From Candidatus Pseudobutyricicoccus lothianensis (GTDB lineage Bacteria > Bacillota > Clostridia > Oscillospirales > Butyricicoccaceae): a DNA stretch of 64,000 nucleotides. A program made the translations under genes and the position numbers. Positions 29,601-39,421 of this stretch are shown one piece after another; the stretch's first letter is position 1; every line of letters starts with the position of its first letter. The stretch lies in the NCBI GenBank assembly GCA_904419295.1, contig CAJFRA010000001.1, forward strand, positions 121,768 through 185,767, written 5' to 3'. Below the pieces are notes generated by a model. That model made no database searches and was not told where the DNA came from. It saw only the letters and a list, made by a program, of their open reading frames with translations.

Positions 29601-31420
29601 TCCTCCGTTTCCCGCCGCCATTGGGCGATAGCATCCAAAAATACAGCTCCATATTGTTCCATTTTCTTTTGCCCCACGCCAGAGACCTCCAGCATTTGTC
29701 CCCAGGTGGCCGGCGCCTTGCCGCTCATATCCTGGAGCGTTGCGTCGGAAAACACCACAAAGGCTGGCACGCCCTGCCGCCGGGCCAATTGGGCCCGCAG
29801 CGTGCGCAGCCGCTGAAACAGCGCAGGGTTGGGGGCAGCTTTTTGGCGGTGTTTCTGGCTTTGGGCGCCTGGCTCCACCCGCTGCCGGATCAATACTTGC
29901 TGTTGACCGCCGATCAGCTGCGTCGCCAGCGGCCCCAGCTGCAGGATGGGATATTTCCCTTCCTTTACCACGAGGAAATCCCGCCGCACCAGCAGCCGCA
30001 GCAGATCGCCCACCTGCCGGTCCGTCATGCCGGCCAGCGCACCGTAGCCCTGGTACCGGGCCAGGCCCCACTCTTCCACCCGGCCGGTCTCCGCGCCGCG
30101 CAGCACTTCCGATACCACGCCATATCCAAAGCGCTGGCCCATCTGCTGCACGCAGAGCACCGCCCGACGGGCCTGAGCTGTCAGGTCCACCTGTTGAAAC
30201 ACGCCGCCGCAGTTGCTGCAGTTGCCGCAATGGTCCGGGGCCTGCTCGCCAAAGTAGTGCAGGATGGTCTGGCGCAGGCAGTCGCCTGTCTGGCAGTAAT
30301 CGGCCATCTGCCGCAGCCGTCCCATATCCCGGGCGATCATTTGCCGGGCGGTCTGTTCGTCCAACGCCTCGCTCTCCCGCCCCTTTTCGATGAGGAACCG
30401 GGCGGTGGTCACATCCTGGCCGCTGTAGAGCAGGATGCAATCGGCCGGCGCCCCATCCCGGCCGGCACGGCCCGCTTCCTGGTAGTAGCTTTCCATATCC
30501 TTGGGCATGTTGTAGTGGATCACGTAGCGCACGTTGGATTTGTCGATGCCCATGCCAAAGGCGTTGGTGGCCACCATGATGGGAGCTTCATCAAACAAAA
30601 ACGCCTGCTGGTTTTGCTGGCGTTCCTCCGGTTCCAACCCTGCGTGGTACCGGGTAGCCGGCAGGCCCGAAGCCTGCAGAAATGCGCAGACTTCTTCCAC
30701 ATTCTTGCGTGTGGCGCAGTAGATGATGCCGCTCTGGCCCTTGTATTTGCCCATACAGTCCAGCAACGCCGCCTTTTTGTCTTTGGGATGCTGCACTTCA
30801 TAATAGAGGTTCTTGCGATCGAACCCGGTGGTGACAACAGCGGGCTGCTGCAACTGGAGCAGGACTTGGATATCCGCTTTGACCCGAGGGGTGGCTGTAG
30901 CGGTAAAGGCGGCCACCACCGGCCGGTGGGGCAGTTTTTGCACAAAGGCGGGAATATCCAAATAGCTGGGGCGGAAATCCTGCCCCCATTGCGAGACACA
31001 ATGGGCTTCATCCACCGCCAGCAAGTCGATGGGTGCGGTGCAGGCAAATTCCAGAAAGCGGTCGGTGAGCAGCCGTTCCGGCGCCACATAAATGATCTTG
31101 TATTGACCCAGCATGGCATTTTCCAACGCTTTGAAATACTGGGCACGGGTAAGGGAGGTGTTGAGAAAAGCGCCTGCCACACCGGCTTGGCGCAGGCTCT
31201 GCACCTGGTCACGCATCAGGGAGATGAGAGGGGATACCACCAAAGTGATGCCGGAAAACACCAGGCCGGGCACTTGGTAACAGATGGATTTGCCTGCGCC
31301 GGTGGGCATGACGCCCAAAGCATCCCGGCCCTGCAAAATGGCGTCAATGACCGCCTCTTGCCCCTGGCGGAATTGGTCGTAGCCAAATACTTGTTTTAAC
31401 ACCCGGTGCTTTGCATCCAT
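29597..31420 (-). CDS. recQ: ATP-dependent DNA helicase RecQ
   Basis: MPTGAGKSICYQVP, DEAHCVSQWGQDFRPSY, QEAGRAGRDG, HRDC domain. Confidence 0.96.
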   Translation of the reverse strand: MDAKHRVLKQVFGYDQFRQGQEAVIDAILQGRDALGVMPTGAGKSICYQVPGLVFSGITLVVSPLISLMRDQVQSLRQAGVAGAFLNTSLTRAQYFKALENAMLGQYKIIYVAPERLLTDRFLEFACTAPIDLLAVDEAHCVSQWGQDFRPSYLDIPAFVQKLPHRPVVAAFTATATPRVKADIQVLLQLQQPAVVTTGFDRKNLYYEVQHPKDKKAALLDCMGKYKGQSGIIYCATRKNVEEVCAFLQASGLPATRYHAGLEPEERQQNQQAFLFDEAPIMVATNAFGMGIDKSNVRYVIHYNMPKDMESYYQEAGRAGRDGAPADCILLYSGQDVTTARFLIEKGRESEALDEQTARQMIARDMGRLRQMADYCQTGDCLRQTILHYFGEQAPDHCGNCSNCGGVFQQVDLTAQARRAVLCVQQMGQRFGYGVVSEVLRGAETGRVEEWGLARYQGYGALAGMTDRQVGDLLRLLVRRDFLVVKEGKYPILQLGPLATQLIGGQQQVLIRQRVEPGAQSQKHRQKAAPNPALFQRLRTLRAQLARRQGVPAFVVFSDATLQDMSGKAPATWGQMLEVSGVGQKKMEQYGAVFLDAIAQWRRETEE

Positions 31421-31733
31421 CCCCAGTCTCCTCCTGTGGTTTTCGTTTCGTTCTGCTCCCCGCGCTGCAAGCCCAGGACACATCACCCTCGTTTCGGCTG
31501 CCCGGCCCGCATGCAGAAAGATGCAAAACAGGCACTGAGCCGCCCTGTTATTGTAGCACCCCAGCCGCCGCCGGGCAAGACAAGCAGAGGGCGGAAGCAA
31601 AAGAGCCGATATGGTAAGCTTGGCACAGCACGCGCATTGTCAAAAAAAGATTGGCAAAAATGCCAAAAATGAGACGGACAATCTTGCTACAAATTGTTGT
31701 ATTTGGTAGAATTGCAGAAAGGAGGTTTTGACG

Positions 31734-32477
31734 ATGAAACGACATGTCTCATTTTTTGCCCTACCTCTGCCAATCATATTGGCCGCACTTTTGCTGCTGC
31801 CCCAACAGGGGGGCCCGGTGCAGACAGAGCCGGACTTGCCCACGGAAGAAGTCACTGTGTCCTTCTACGCCGATTACCCCACTTACCCATCTTTGGAACA
31901 GATGTGTGACGCGGCGGATATTATTGTCACCGGCCAATACACCGAATATCTCTCTTCCTGGAATATGAACCGGGATGCCAGCGACCCCAGCAAAGAAGAT
32001 CCGAACACCTATTCCGAGGGCCGCCTGTACGCCTTTCAGGTGGATCAGGTATTGAAAGGCCAGGCGCCAGAAGCCATTACCGTGAACAAACAATACAGCT
32101 TGGGGGCCCGGTATTATGTGGGGCAGGTGGATGGGGAGCATGTCTATGCCCCTTACCAGATGCCAACCCCTTATTGCATCGAGCCGGAATATGGTCGATC
32201 CTATATTTTGTTTTTGTCCTATGATCCTCAATTTGACCACTACTTTGCCGTGGGAGAACCCTGGGAGATCTTGCTGCGGCCCGATGGCAGCGCGGAACTG
32301 AAATCGTTGATCTTTGGCGATGAACCTCAGGCCGCACCGCTTTCCGCCGAGGCGAAAACAGAAGACGCCATTTACCGCATCATTGTGGAAAACGACGACA
32401 TTGGCCGTTACGAAGATTTCATTGCCCCTCTTTCGGCAGAACAGGTGATGGAACAAATCCGATCTGCCCTTTCCTAA
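31734..32477 (+). CDS. Secreted hypothetical protein
   Basis: Signal peptide MKRHVSFFALPLPIILAALLLLPQQGG; no clear family. Confidence 0.6.
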   Translation: MKRHVSFFALPLPIILAALLLLPQQGGPVQTEPDLPTEEVTVSFYADYPTYPSLEQMCDAADIIVTGQYTEYLSSWNMNRDASDPSKEDPNTYSEGRLYAFQVDQVLKGQAPEAITVNKQYSLGARYYVGQVDGEHVYAPYQMPTPYCIEPEYGRSYILFLSYDPQFDHYFAVGEPWEILLRPDGSAELKSLIFGDEPQAAPLSAEAKTEDAIYRIIVENDDIGRYEDFIAPLSAEQVMEQIRSALS

Positions 32478-32500
32478 TTCATTCTGAAAAAGAACAACAA

Positions 32501-32540
32501 CGGCACCCGACAGAAGACCTTCTCTGCCGGGTGCCGCTTT
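32501..32540 (+). terminator. Rho-independent terminator
   Basis: CGGCACCCGACAGA...TCTGCCGGGTGCCGCTTTT. Confidence 0.8.
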
Positions 32541-32642
32541 TCTATGACGCAACGTCGGCCCGGTGGCCCGGACAAGTTGTTTCTTTATTGGCTTGACAAC
32601 AGTACTATACTGTTATATACTGTTTGCGAAGGGAGGGAAGAC

Positions 32643-33014
32643 ATGCAGATCATAGTCAACCATTCCTCCATGGTGCCCATTTACGAGCAGATCGTAGAGC
32701 AGATCAAGGCACAGATCATGGAGGGCAAATTGCAGGCAGAAGCGGTGCTGCCATCGGTGCGGGGGCTTGCCAAGGAATTGCGCATCAGCGCTTTGACGGT
32801 GAAAAAAGCCTATGACTATTTGGAAGAAGAGGGCTTCACGGTCACAGTCCACGGCAAAGGCACCTATGTGGCGGCGTCCAACGCCCAGCGCCTGCGGGAA
32901 GAACAGCAGAAGCAGGCAGAGGCCGAATTGGAGCAGGCCATTCAAAAGGCCAGGCGCTGCGGCCTGACAGAAGAGGAGATCCGCCAGATGGTGGAATTGA
33001 TTTTGGAGGGATAA
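32643..33014 (+). CDS. GntR family (YtrA-type) transcriptional regulator
   Basis: MVPIYEQIVEQIKAQIMEGKLQAEAVLPSVRGLAKELRISALTVKKAYDYLEEEGF. Confidence 0.93.
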   Translation: MQIIVNHSSMVPIYEQIVEQIKAQIMEGKLQAEAVLPSVRGLAKELRISALTVKKAYDYLEEEGFTVTVHGKGTYVAASNAQRLREEQQKQAEAELEQAIQKARRCGLTEEEIRQMVELILEG

Positions 33015-33015
33015 C

Positions 33016-33870
33016 ATGTTACAGATCCAGGGGTTAGAGAAAAACTACGGCAGTTTCCGGCTGCGCTGCTCGCTGCAAGTACAGGCCGGGCAAGTGACAG
33101 GGCTGGTAGGCCAGAACGGGGCGGGCAAGAGCACCACGTTCAAATGCGCTTTGGGGTTGACGCAGATCGACGGGGGAACCATCCATCTGATGGGGCGCAC
33201 ACCGGATGAGCTGACGGCAGAAGACAAACAGGGCCTGGGGGTGGCCCTTTCGGATTCCGGCTTTAGCGAGTATCTGAGTCTGGGGGATATCATCCCGGTG
33301 ATGAGCAGCTTTTACCCGGCCTTTGACGCCAACCAATTCCGGCAGCAATGCACCCAGTTCGGCCTGCCGCTGAACAAAAAACTCAAGGAATTTTCCACCG
33401 GCATGCGGGCCAAAGCCAAGCTGCTGCTGGCCATGAGCCACCGGGCAAAGCTGCTTATTTTGGATGAGCCTACCGCAGGGCTGGATGTGGTGGCCCGGGA
33501 GGAGCTGCTGGATCTGCTGCGGGCCTATATGGAAGAAGACGAGGGGAGGGCAGTGCTCATCAGTTCCCACATCTCCAGCGACCTGGAAGGGCTGTGCGAC
33601 GACATTTACATGATCCACCAAGGGCAGATCGTTTTGCATCAAGATACCGATGTGCTGCTGGGCCAATACGGACTGCTGAAAGCTACGGCAGAACAATACG
33701 GGGCTTTGGATAAACAGTATCTGTTGCGGGTCAAACGTGAGCCCTATGGCTACAGCTGCCTGACAGACCAGAAACAATTTTACCAGGAGAACTACCCGCA
33801 GCTGGCGGTGGAAAACGGCAGCATCGACCGGGTGATGGCCATGATAATCCAGGGGGAGGATGTACGATGA
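33016..33870 (+). CDS. ABC transporter ATP-binding protein
   Basis: GLVGQNGAGKSTTFKC, FSTGMRAKAKLLLAMSHRAKLLILDEPTAGLD. Confidence 0.95.
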   Translation: MLQIQGLEKNYGSFRLRCSLQVQAGQVTGLVGQNGAGKSTTFKCALGLTQIDGGTIHLMGRTPDELTAEDKQGLGVALSDSGFSEYLSLGDIIPVMSSFYPAFDANQFRQQCTQFGLPLNKKLKEFSTGMRAKAKLLLAMSHRAKLLILDEPTAGLDVVAREELLDLLRAYMEEDEGRAVLISSHISSDLEGLCDDIYMIHQGQIVLHQDTDVLLGQYGLLKATAEQYGALDKQYLLRVKREPYGYSCLTDQKQFYQENYPQLAVENGSIDRVMAMIIQGEDVR

Positions 33871-34523
33871 AGGGATTGCTTTTGAAAGATTGGAAGCTGC
33901 TGAAAAACCAGCGGAATTTGTTCGTTGCCGTGGGGGCTTTTGCAGTGTTCTTCTGTATGATGGATCAGAATCTGGGGTTTGTGGTGGGCTATGTGACCTT
34001 TGTGTGCGCCATGACTGTATTGAGCACAGTCACCTATGATGAGTTCAACAATGGCAATGTGTTTTTGTTCACCCTGCCCTTTACCAGGCGGCAGTATGTG
34101 ACGGAAAAATATGTGTTCGGCCTGGGGATAGGGACTGCCGTTTGGCTGTCGATCAGCCTGGCCACCACCGCCGTTGGGCTGGCAAGGGCCCAGCAGCTGG
34201 CCATGGGGGAATGGGTGCTGACCTGCCTGGCCTTTTGGGTGTTGATGAGCTTGGTGCTGGCCATCAGCCTGCCCTTGCAGCTCAAGTTTGGCGCGGAAAA
34301 AGGGCGGCTGGTATTGCTGGTGGCCTATGGCTTTTTGATCGGCGCCGGCGTTGCAGTCTATTATGTAGGCCAAATGTTGGGCGTACAGGCCAGCCAGGTA
34401 ACGCGCTGGATGGAGAGCTTTGGCATCGGCGGGATGGCGGCCGCCACCATCTTGCTGGTCATCGCGGCACTGGCCTTGTCCTACACCATCAGCCGGAAGA
34501 TCGTAGAAAATAAGGCGTTTTAA
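33867..34523 (+). CDS. ABC-2 type transporter permease
   Basis: Six hydrophobic segments, downstream of ATPase with 4-bp overlap. Confidence 0.85.
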   Translation: MKGLLLKDWKLLKNQRNLFVAVGAFAVFFCMMDQNLGFVVGYVTFVCAMTVLSTVTYDEFNNGNVFLFTLPFTRRQYVTEKYVFGLGIGTAVWLSISLATTAVGLARAQQLAMGEWVLTCLAFWVLMSLVLAISLPLQLKFGAEKGRLVLLVAYGFLIGAGVAVYYVGQMLGVQASQVTRWMESFGIGGMAAATILLVIAALALSYTISRKIVENKAF

Positions 34524-35620
34524 TCCAGCGCACTGCCGTCTTTCAGGGCGAAATCCAGGTAGACGGGGTTGTGGTCGCTCCACTGGAAGCCGGTGTCGAT
34601 GACCTGGGCATCCAGCAGCTGCACATTGTCTGAAACCAGAAAACCATCCACGGTCACCACGTAGCTGGAATCCGGGTCATAGGCTTCGTTGGCATTGCGG
34701 CAAGAGGGCACCGGGTCTTCCGGGTCGAAGGGGGCCACCAGGGAAAAGCCTGGGGGGATCTGCCCAGGGGGGATAGGCTGGGCCCAAGTGAATGCACCGG
34801 GCTGGTTGCCGAACACCCGGTCGGAATCGCCCAGGATATCCTTGTTGAAGTCACCGCCTGCCACCACATAGTTGCCGGCTTCGTATTCCTGCTGCATATC
34901 GGCCAGCAGCATGTCCAGCTGCTCACCGGCAATGGAGCCATCGGAGGTATAGGCGGACAAGTGCAGGTGGTACAGAACCAGCTCACGGCCGTTTTCCACC
35001 GGCACCCGGCAGACGGAATAGCACCGGTCCAGATCCAGGAACTTCATAAACCCGCCTTCGATGGGCAGTGAGCGGCGGACTGCCTGGGTGATGGGAAAAC
35101 GGGAAGCGGTGATCTGCCCGGCCCGGTTGGCGCCGTGGGGCTCCAGCAGCGGCCAGAAGAGATAGGGGCTATCGTAATTTTGAGCAAAGACGGTATCGAA
35201 GGACTGCCCCAGCCAACGGGTGACCAGAGCAGCCTCATCGATGTGGTGGCTGCGGGTACCGTCTACATCCACTTCTTGAAACAGAAAAAAGTCTGCGTCA
35301 TAGGGCTCCAAAGCATCCAGGGCGCCTGCGATGTTCTGGCGCACTGCTTCTGGCGAGCGGGCCCGGCTCTCGGTACCGCCATCCATAAAAAAGCTGTAAT
35401 CTGCGCTGTAGGCGCCAAAGCCCAGGTTGTATGAGGCGATGCGGTAGCTTTTGCCCAAGGCCACTTCCGCCTGTTCGGCAGAAGCCGTTCCCTCTACCGT
35501 CAGCGGCAGGCGGTCTTCCAACCGCTCATAGGCAAGGATCACATAGGCCGCATAACCGGCCACAGCCAAAAACAGGGCCGCCAAACAAAGTGCAGCGCCC
35601 AAAAGGATCTTCTTTTTCAT
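34520..35620 (-). CDS. Endonuclease/exonuclease/phosphatase family protein
   Basis: ASYNLGFGAYSADYSFFMDGG, FFLFQEVDVDGTRS, VVAGGDFNKDILGD, SDHNPVYLDFAL. Confidence 0.88.
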   Translation of the reverse strand: MKKKILLGAALCLAALFLAVAGYAAYVILAYERLEDRLPLTVEGTASAEQAEVALGKSYRIASYNLGFGAYSADYSFFMDGGTESRARSPEAVRQNIAGALDALEPYDADFFLFQEVDVDGTRSHHIDEAALVTRWLGQSFDTVFAQNYDSPYLFWPLLEPHGANRAGQITASRFPITQAVRRSLPIEGGFMKFLDLDRCYSVCRVPVENGRELVLYHLHLSAYTSDGSIAGEQLDMLLADMQQEYEAGNYVVAGGDFNKDILGDSDRVFGNQPGAFTWAQPIPPGQIPPGFSLVAPFDPEDPVPSCRNANEAYDPDSSYVVTVDGFLVSDNVQLLDAQVIDTGFQWSDHNPVYLDFALKDGSALD

Positions 35621-35709
35621 CGCAAGACCTCCTTTCGCCCGGCCGGAAGGCCGGACCACAAGACCATGATACCATAGGAGCTCCCGGCAGACAAAGAAAA
35701 AAGGCGACA

Positions 35710-35740
35710 AAAAAGACCTGGCCGTCATCCAGGTCTTTTT
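35710..35740. terminator. Bidirectional Rho-independent terminator-like hairpin
   Basis: AAAAAGACCTGG-ccgtcat-CCAGGTCTTTTT. Confidence 0.75.
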
Positions 35741-36155
35741 CGCGCCCAATCAGAGCTGAAATGGTATGAAAAACAGGAAAAAGAGAAATGAGAGAAGCAA
35801 ACGCTTCTGCCAAAGGAGGTGGGGGATCGGGCCACCCGCCCTTGACATGTTCTAGTATACGGGGAAATTGTAAAGAGAAGAAGCAGATTTTTTGAACTTT
35901 TTTTGACAACAGGGGGGAAAAGCGAGAAAATCCCCTCATGCTTCCGGGCGGTATTGATCCAAAGCCCATTTGACAGCTCATTTTCCCTGCCCGGGGAAGC
36001 GGAAGCTTCCCCCAGAAGTTCTTTCCGCCTCTTTCTTACAAGAAAGAGGCAAAAGAAAACCATCGAAAAAATTTTTCCAACCGCATAGCGGCGCACGGAT
36101 CCGATAAAATAAAACAAAATATATTTATATTGTAAAAAATCGAGCGGCCCGGCGG

Positions 36156-36500
36156 TCAACGGTTCAAGGGGACCACCCGCAGCGGTTTGCCCAGCTTGAG
36201 GCAAAGGGAGATCACGTTTTGGGTGCCGGGAGAACGGCCATCCCAAAGGCACAAGACGAAATCCGCCTGCTGGACGATGGTGTTGTTGCGTAAAATCGGG
36301 GCAATTTTGCCAAATTGCCGGTAATCTGGCAAAAATTCCCGCAGGGGCAAACCGTGCTCCAGGGCATAGCGCCGGGCCAGCTGATCCACGCCCTGGGCGC
36401 CGCCGCTGATGATCTCCGTGGTGCCAGGCGGCAGATTTTCGCCGATCAGCCCGTAATCTGCCGCCGTGGCACAGCGGGAGCCAACAATGGCCGTTTTCAT
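36156..36500 (-). CDS. SLOG/DprA-like nucleotide-binding fold protein
   Basis: MKTAIVGSRCATAADYGLI, EIISGGAQGVDQLARRYAL, Rossmann-like pattern. Confidence 0.7.
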   Translation of the reverse strand: MKTAIVGSRCATAADYGLIGENLPPGTTEIISGGAQGVDQLARRYALEHGLPLREFLPDYRQFGKIAPILRNNTIVQQADFVLCLWDGRSPGTQNVISLCLKLGKPLRVVPLNR

Positions 36501-36632
36501 ATCCAATCGCCTTCTTTTCTGCAAAAAATGGACAAAACACCATAGCAGATTGTATTTAGAATACCATTATTCTGTGCAAGTATCAACTGTGCGCCGGGGA
36601 ATAGTACAACTGTGGCAGAAAGGAGAGTGCTT

Positions 36633-37667
36633 ATGAAAAAGACTGAAATTTGGCACACCATCGGCCGCACCGGGCGCAACTGCACGGTGACGGCCGCTGT
36701 TTTGTTGGCCGGCGCCCTGCTCGTTTTTCCCATCCAAGGGCCGGCCACCGCGGCATCTGCGCAGATCGACAGCATCCACGTTTCCAAAACAGAAGCGGGG
36801 CAGGCTGTGCGGCCGGAAAGCACCAAGCTGATCCCTTTGGGGCGCACCACAGGCATCAAACTGTTTTCCGAAGGGGCGATGATCGTGGGTTTTGCGCCGC
36901 TGGATGAAGCCGGTGGGAAATCGCCGGCAGAAGCGGCAGGGCTGGCTTTGGGCGACATCGTCGTAGAAGTGAACGGCCAGCCGGTGAGCAGCAATGAGAC
37001 CATGGCCCAGGCAGTATCCCAATGCGGCAGCGGGCAAGCCACGGTGCTGGCCAAGCGGGATGGGAAGGAAAAGACCTTCCAAGTCCAGCCCGTAAAAGAG
37101 GAAGCCAGCGGCCAATACCGCATTGGCGCTTGGGTGCGGGACAGCCTGGCAGGCATCGGCACCATCACTTATGTAGACCCGGAAAACGGGGCCTTTGGCG
37201 CCCTGGGCCACGGCGTCTGCGACCAGGATACCGGTGAGCTGATGCCCATTGGCGGCGGCAGCTTGATGGAATCCCAGGTGGTAGGGGTCAAGAAAGGCCA
37301 GAGCGGCGAACCGGGTGAACTGACGGGAGAGTACGACCTGACCCATGACCAGGGCGTGCTGTACCAAAATGCAGATAGCGGTATTTATGGCAAGCTCACC
37401 GATGAATCGGTCTATCAAGAAGGGCGTGCCGTAGAGATCGCCACAAAGGATCAGATCAAAACAGGAAAAGCCCAGATCATCGCCAACGTAGAAGGGGGCG
37501 AGACCCAGGCCTATGACATTGAGATCGTCAAGATCTATGACGACGGCGACGACAGCAACCGGGATATGATGATCCGGGTCACCGACAAAGAGCTTTTGGA
37601 AAAAACAGGGGGGATCGTCCAGGGGATGGGAGTGATATATAATAGGGACAACACAGGAAAGCCTTGA
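36633..37667 (+). pseudogene. spoIVB: SpoIVB peptidase (S55), interrupted at the catalytic-serine motif by the mobile element
   Basis: PDZ region plus YRIGAWVRDSLAGIGTITYVDPENGAFGALGHGV and RVTDKELLEKTGGIVQGM; expected SGSPIIQNG continuation is replaced by GVIYNRDNTGKP*; breakpoint near 37628. Confidence 0.88.
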
Positions 37668-37716
37668 AAATAGGGCGTTTCTGGCATCGACCCGATTCAC
37701 CGACCATGATGAGGGG

Positions 37717-37732
37717 ATACCTGCGCAGGTAT
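37717..37732. repeat. Perfect 16-bp palindrome near ICE left end
   Basis: ATACCTGCGCAGGTAT. Confidence 0.8.
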
Positions 37733-37847
37733 AGATCTGAGAGTAGAAGGGAGATGGGAGAGCCTGCACTGTATCAGGAACATTGCCTCTATGACGGAGA
37801 AATGCAGATTGTTGCTTACCGATGACTCGACATATAGAAACTAAAGA

Positions 37848-38069
37848 CTATTCCAAAGTCAAGATGAAGTGAGTATTGCCAACATCGAATTCGACTCTAC
37901 CAGTTTTACATAGGGTAGTGTGCAATGATTTTGAAAAGAATGAATCACTGTCAGCGAATTTGCCTCTGGTGAACTCATCTATGCATTGTCGTACGACATA
38001 CAGCTCCGTTGTTGAGATTTGACTCCTGAAGCTGTTTCTGCCTGCCGTAATTATCAGAGTTTTTACCAT
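37848..38069 (-). CDS. Small hypothetical ICE protein (73 aa)
   Basis: MVKTLIITAGRNSFRSQISTTELYVVRQCIDEFTRGKFADSDSFFSKSLHTTLCKTGRVEFDVGNTHFILTLE; adjacent to the zinc-ribbon ORF on the same strand. Confidence 0.5.
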   Translation of the reverse strand: MVKTLIITAGRNSFRSQISTTELYVVRQCIDEFTRGKFADSDSFFSKSLHTTLCKTGRVEFDVGNTHFILTLE

Positions 38070-38079
38070 AATGTACCTC

Positions 38080-38247
38080 TCAAACCGTTGGTTCTTCAGA
38101 CCATACATCAACGGTTTTACGTTTTAAGAACTCCTGTTGTTCGCTCTGATCGGCTGGCCGAATATTGGTGTGTCCACAATCTGGGCAGCGGTCTGGCATA
38201 TTGTCATCCGCAAATAGGTAGTGGCAGTCATCACAGTAAAAAATCAT
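38080..38247 (-). CDS. 55-aa zinc-ribbon microprotein (not in ORF track)
   Basis: MIFYCDDCHYLFADDNMPDRCPDCGHTNIRPADQSEQQEFLKRKTVDVWSEEPTV*; two CxxC knuckles. Confidence 0.65.
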   Translation of the reverse strand: MIFYCDDCHYLFADDNMPDRCPDCGHTNIRPADQSEQQEFLKRKTVDVWSEEPTV

Positions 38248-38254
38248 TTATCTC

Positions 38255-38303
38255 AAGCCTCGCTTTCGTGTTTACAGTGTAGCACGGGGCGAGGCTTTTT
38301 TCA
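38255..38303 (+). terminator. Terminator/attenuator-like hairpin upstream of the ICE operon
   Basis: AAGCCTCGC ... GCGAGGCTT followed by TTTTT, inner CGTG/CACG stem. Confidence 0.65.
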
Positions 38304-38329
38304 ATCTTATGGGAAAGGAGGCAGAGAAG

Positions 38330-39421
38330 ATGAAGTGCCTACTCAAATATCAATGGGTCAAGCTCCCCCGCAATCAGATTCCGCCAGGCAAAGGCATCAT
38401 GGGCATGTGGGCACGGCTGGCTTCCCATGCCGCCTTCCGAAACGGAACAGCCCAATACTGCGGCTACCTTAACCCCGTTACTGTGGGTTCCTGGGCGGGC
38501 GGTATTGTTGGTCTCAAGAGCATCTTGGATATCAAGCGTCGGCAGCAGGCACTGAAAGTCTTGGACCGCCTTTCAGAACTGGGATATATCAACTATTCCC
38601 TGGATGATAAAACAAAGAAACTTACCTACAAAATAACTGACTGGGTCGTCAGATGCTCTGGTGAGCCCTGCATGGGGCGCGAGGCCGTGTACGCCACGGA
38701 CGGCTACGGTTTCCTCTGCCTGCCCAGAAACATTACAAAGCGCCTTGCAGAGCAAGGCTATCAGTTCGATGAGGCAGACGCATGGCTGGATCTCTGGTGC
38801 CATACGGTATGGCAGGATCGCGGCAATGCGTTTTCTCATATGGCGCCGGCCGTTCAATTTGGGCAGTACGGCGCCGTTTTGACCCTGGAGTCCCTTGGAC
38901 AGCGTTGGGGTTGGGAAAAGACGAAGGTCTGGCGCTTTTTCAGAAAACATGCGGATGCCTTCCCGCTGTATCGACTGCCAGGTGCCTTCGGGTGTCTGAT
39001 CTTCAATGCTTCTTACCCTACTGGCGAGCCAGTCTCCCTGCCGTCCTATGACCAAGTTGAACGCATTTTAGGCAAAATACGCACGGCGGGCAGAAATGCG
39101 TACAGCAACCAGGACAGCGACCATGCGCGCATCTGCAAGTTTGTCGCATGGTACAGCCGTGTTGTTTTGCCACAGGACCGGGATCTGGTTACCCCAACAA
39201 AACTGGAGGAAAGCCGCGTTGCACATCAGGACATCTATATTACGCGCGTGTATTTTTCTCCGTGTGAGATTTTAGAGTATGTAGGAGAGGACTGCCAAGG
39301 GATTTCTTCATGCAAACCGCAGTTTGAATTTTTCCACGGGCCTCCATCATGGACTGGGCCTGGGGAACAGGACGATGGAGGTATCGAATATGGCAGATTT
39401 GAAGGCATGCCCTTGTGGTGA
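38330..39421 (+). CDS. Hypothetical ICE protein (winged-helix/replication-initiator-like?)
   Basis: MKCLLKYQWVKLPRNQIPPGKGIMGMWARLASHAAFRNG...; first gene of the ICE block on the plus strand; function not recognised. Confidence 0.6.
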   Translation: MKCLLKYQWVKLPRNQIPPGKGIMGMWARLASHAAFRNGTAQYCGYLNPVTVGSWAGGIVGLKSILDIKRRQQALKVLDRLSELGYINYSLDDKTKKLTYKITDWVVRCSGEPCMGREAVYATDGYGFLCLPRNITKRLAEQGYQFDEADAWLDLWCHTVWQDRGNAFSHMAPAVQFGQYGAVLTLESLGQRWGWEKTKVWRFFRKHADAFPLYRLPGAFGCLIFNASYPTGEPVSLPSYDQVERILGKIRTAGRNAYSNQDSDHARICKFVAWYSRVVLPQDRDLVTPTKLEESRVAHQDIYITRVYFSPCEILEYVGEDCQGISSCKPQFEFFHGPPSWTGPGEQDDGGIEYGRFEGMPLW

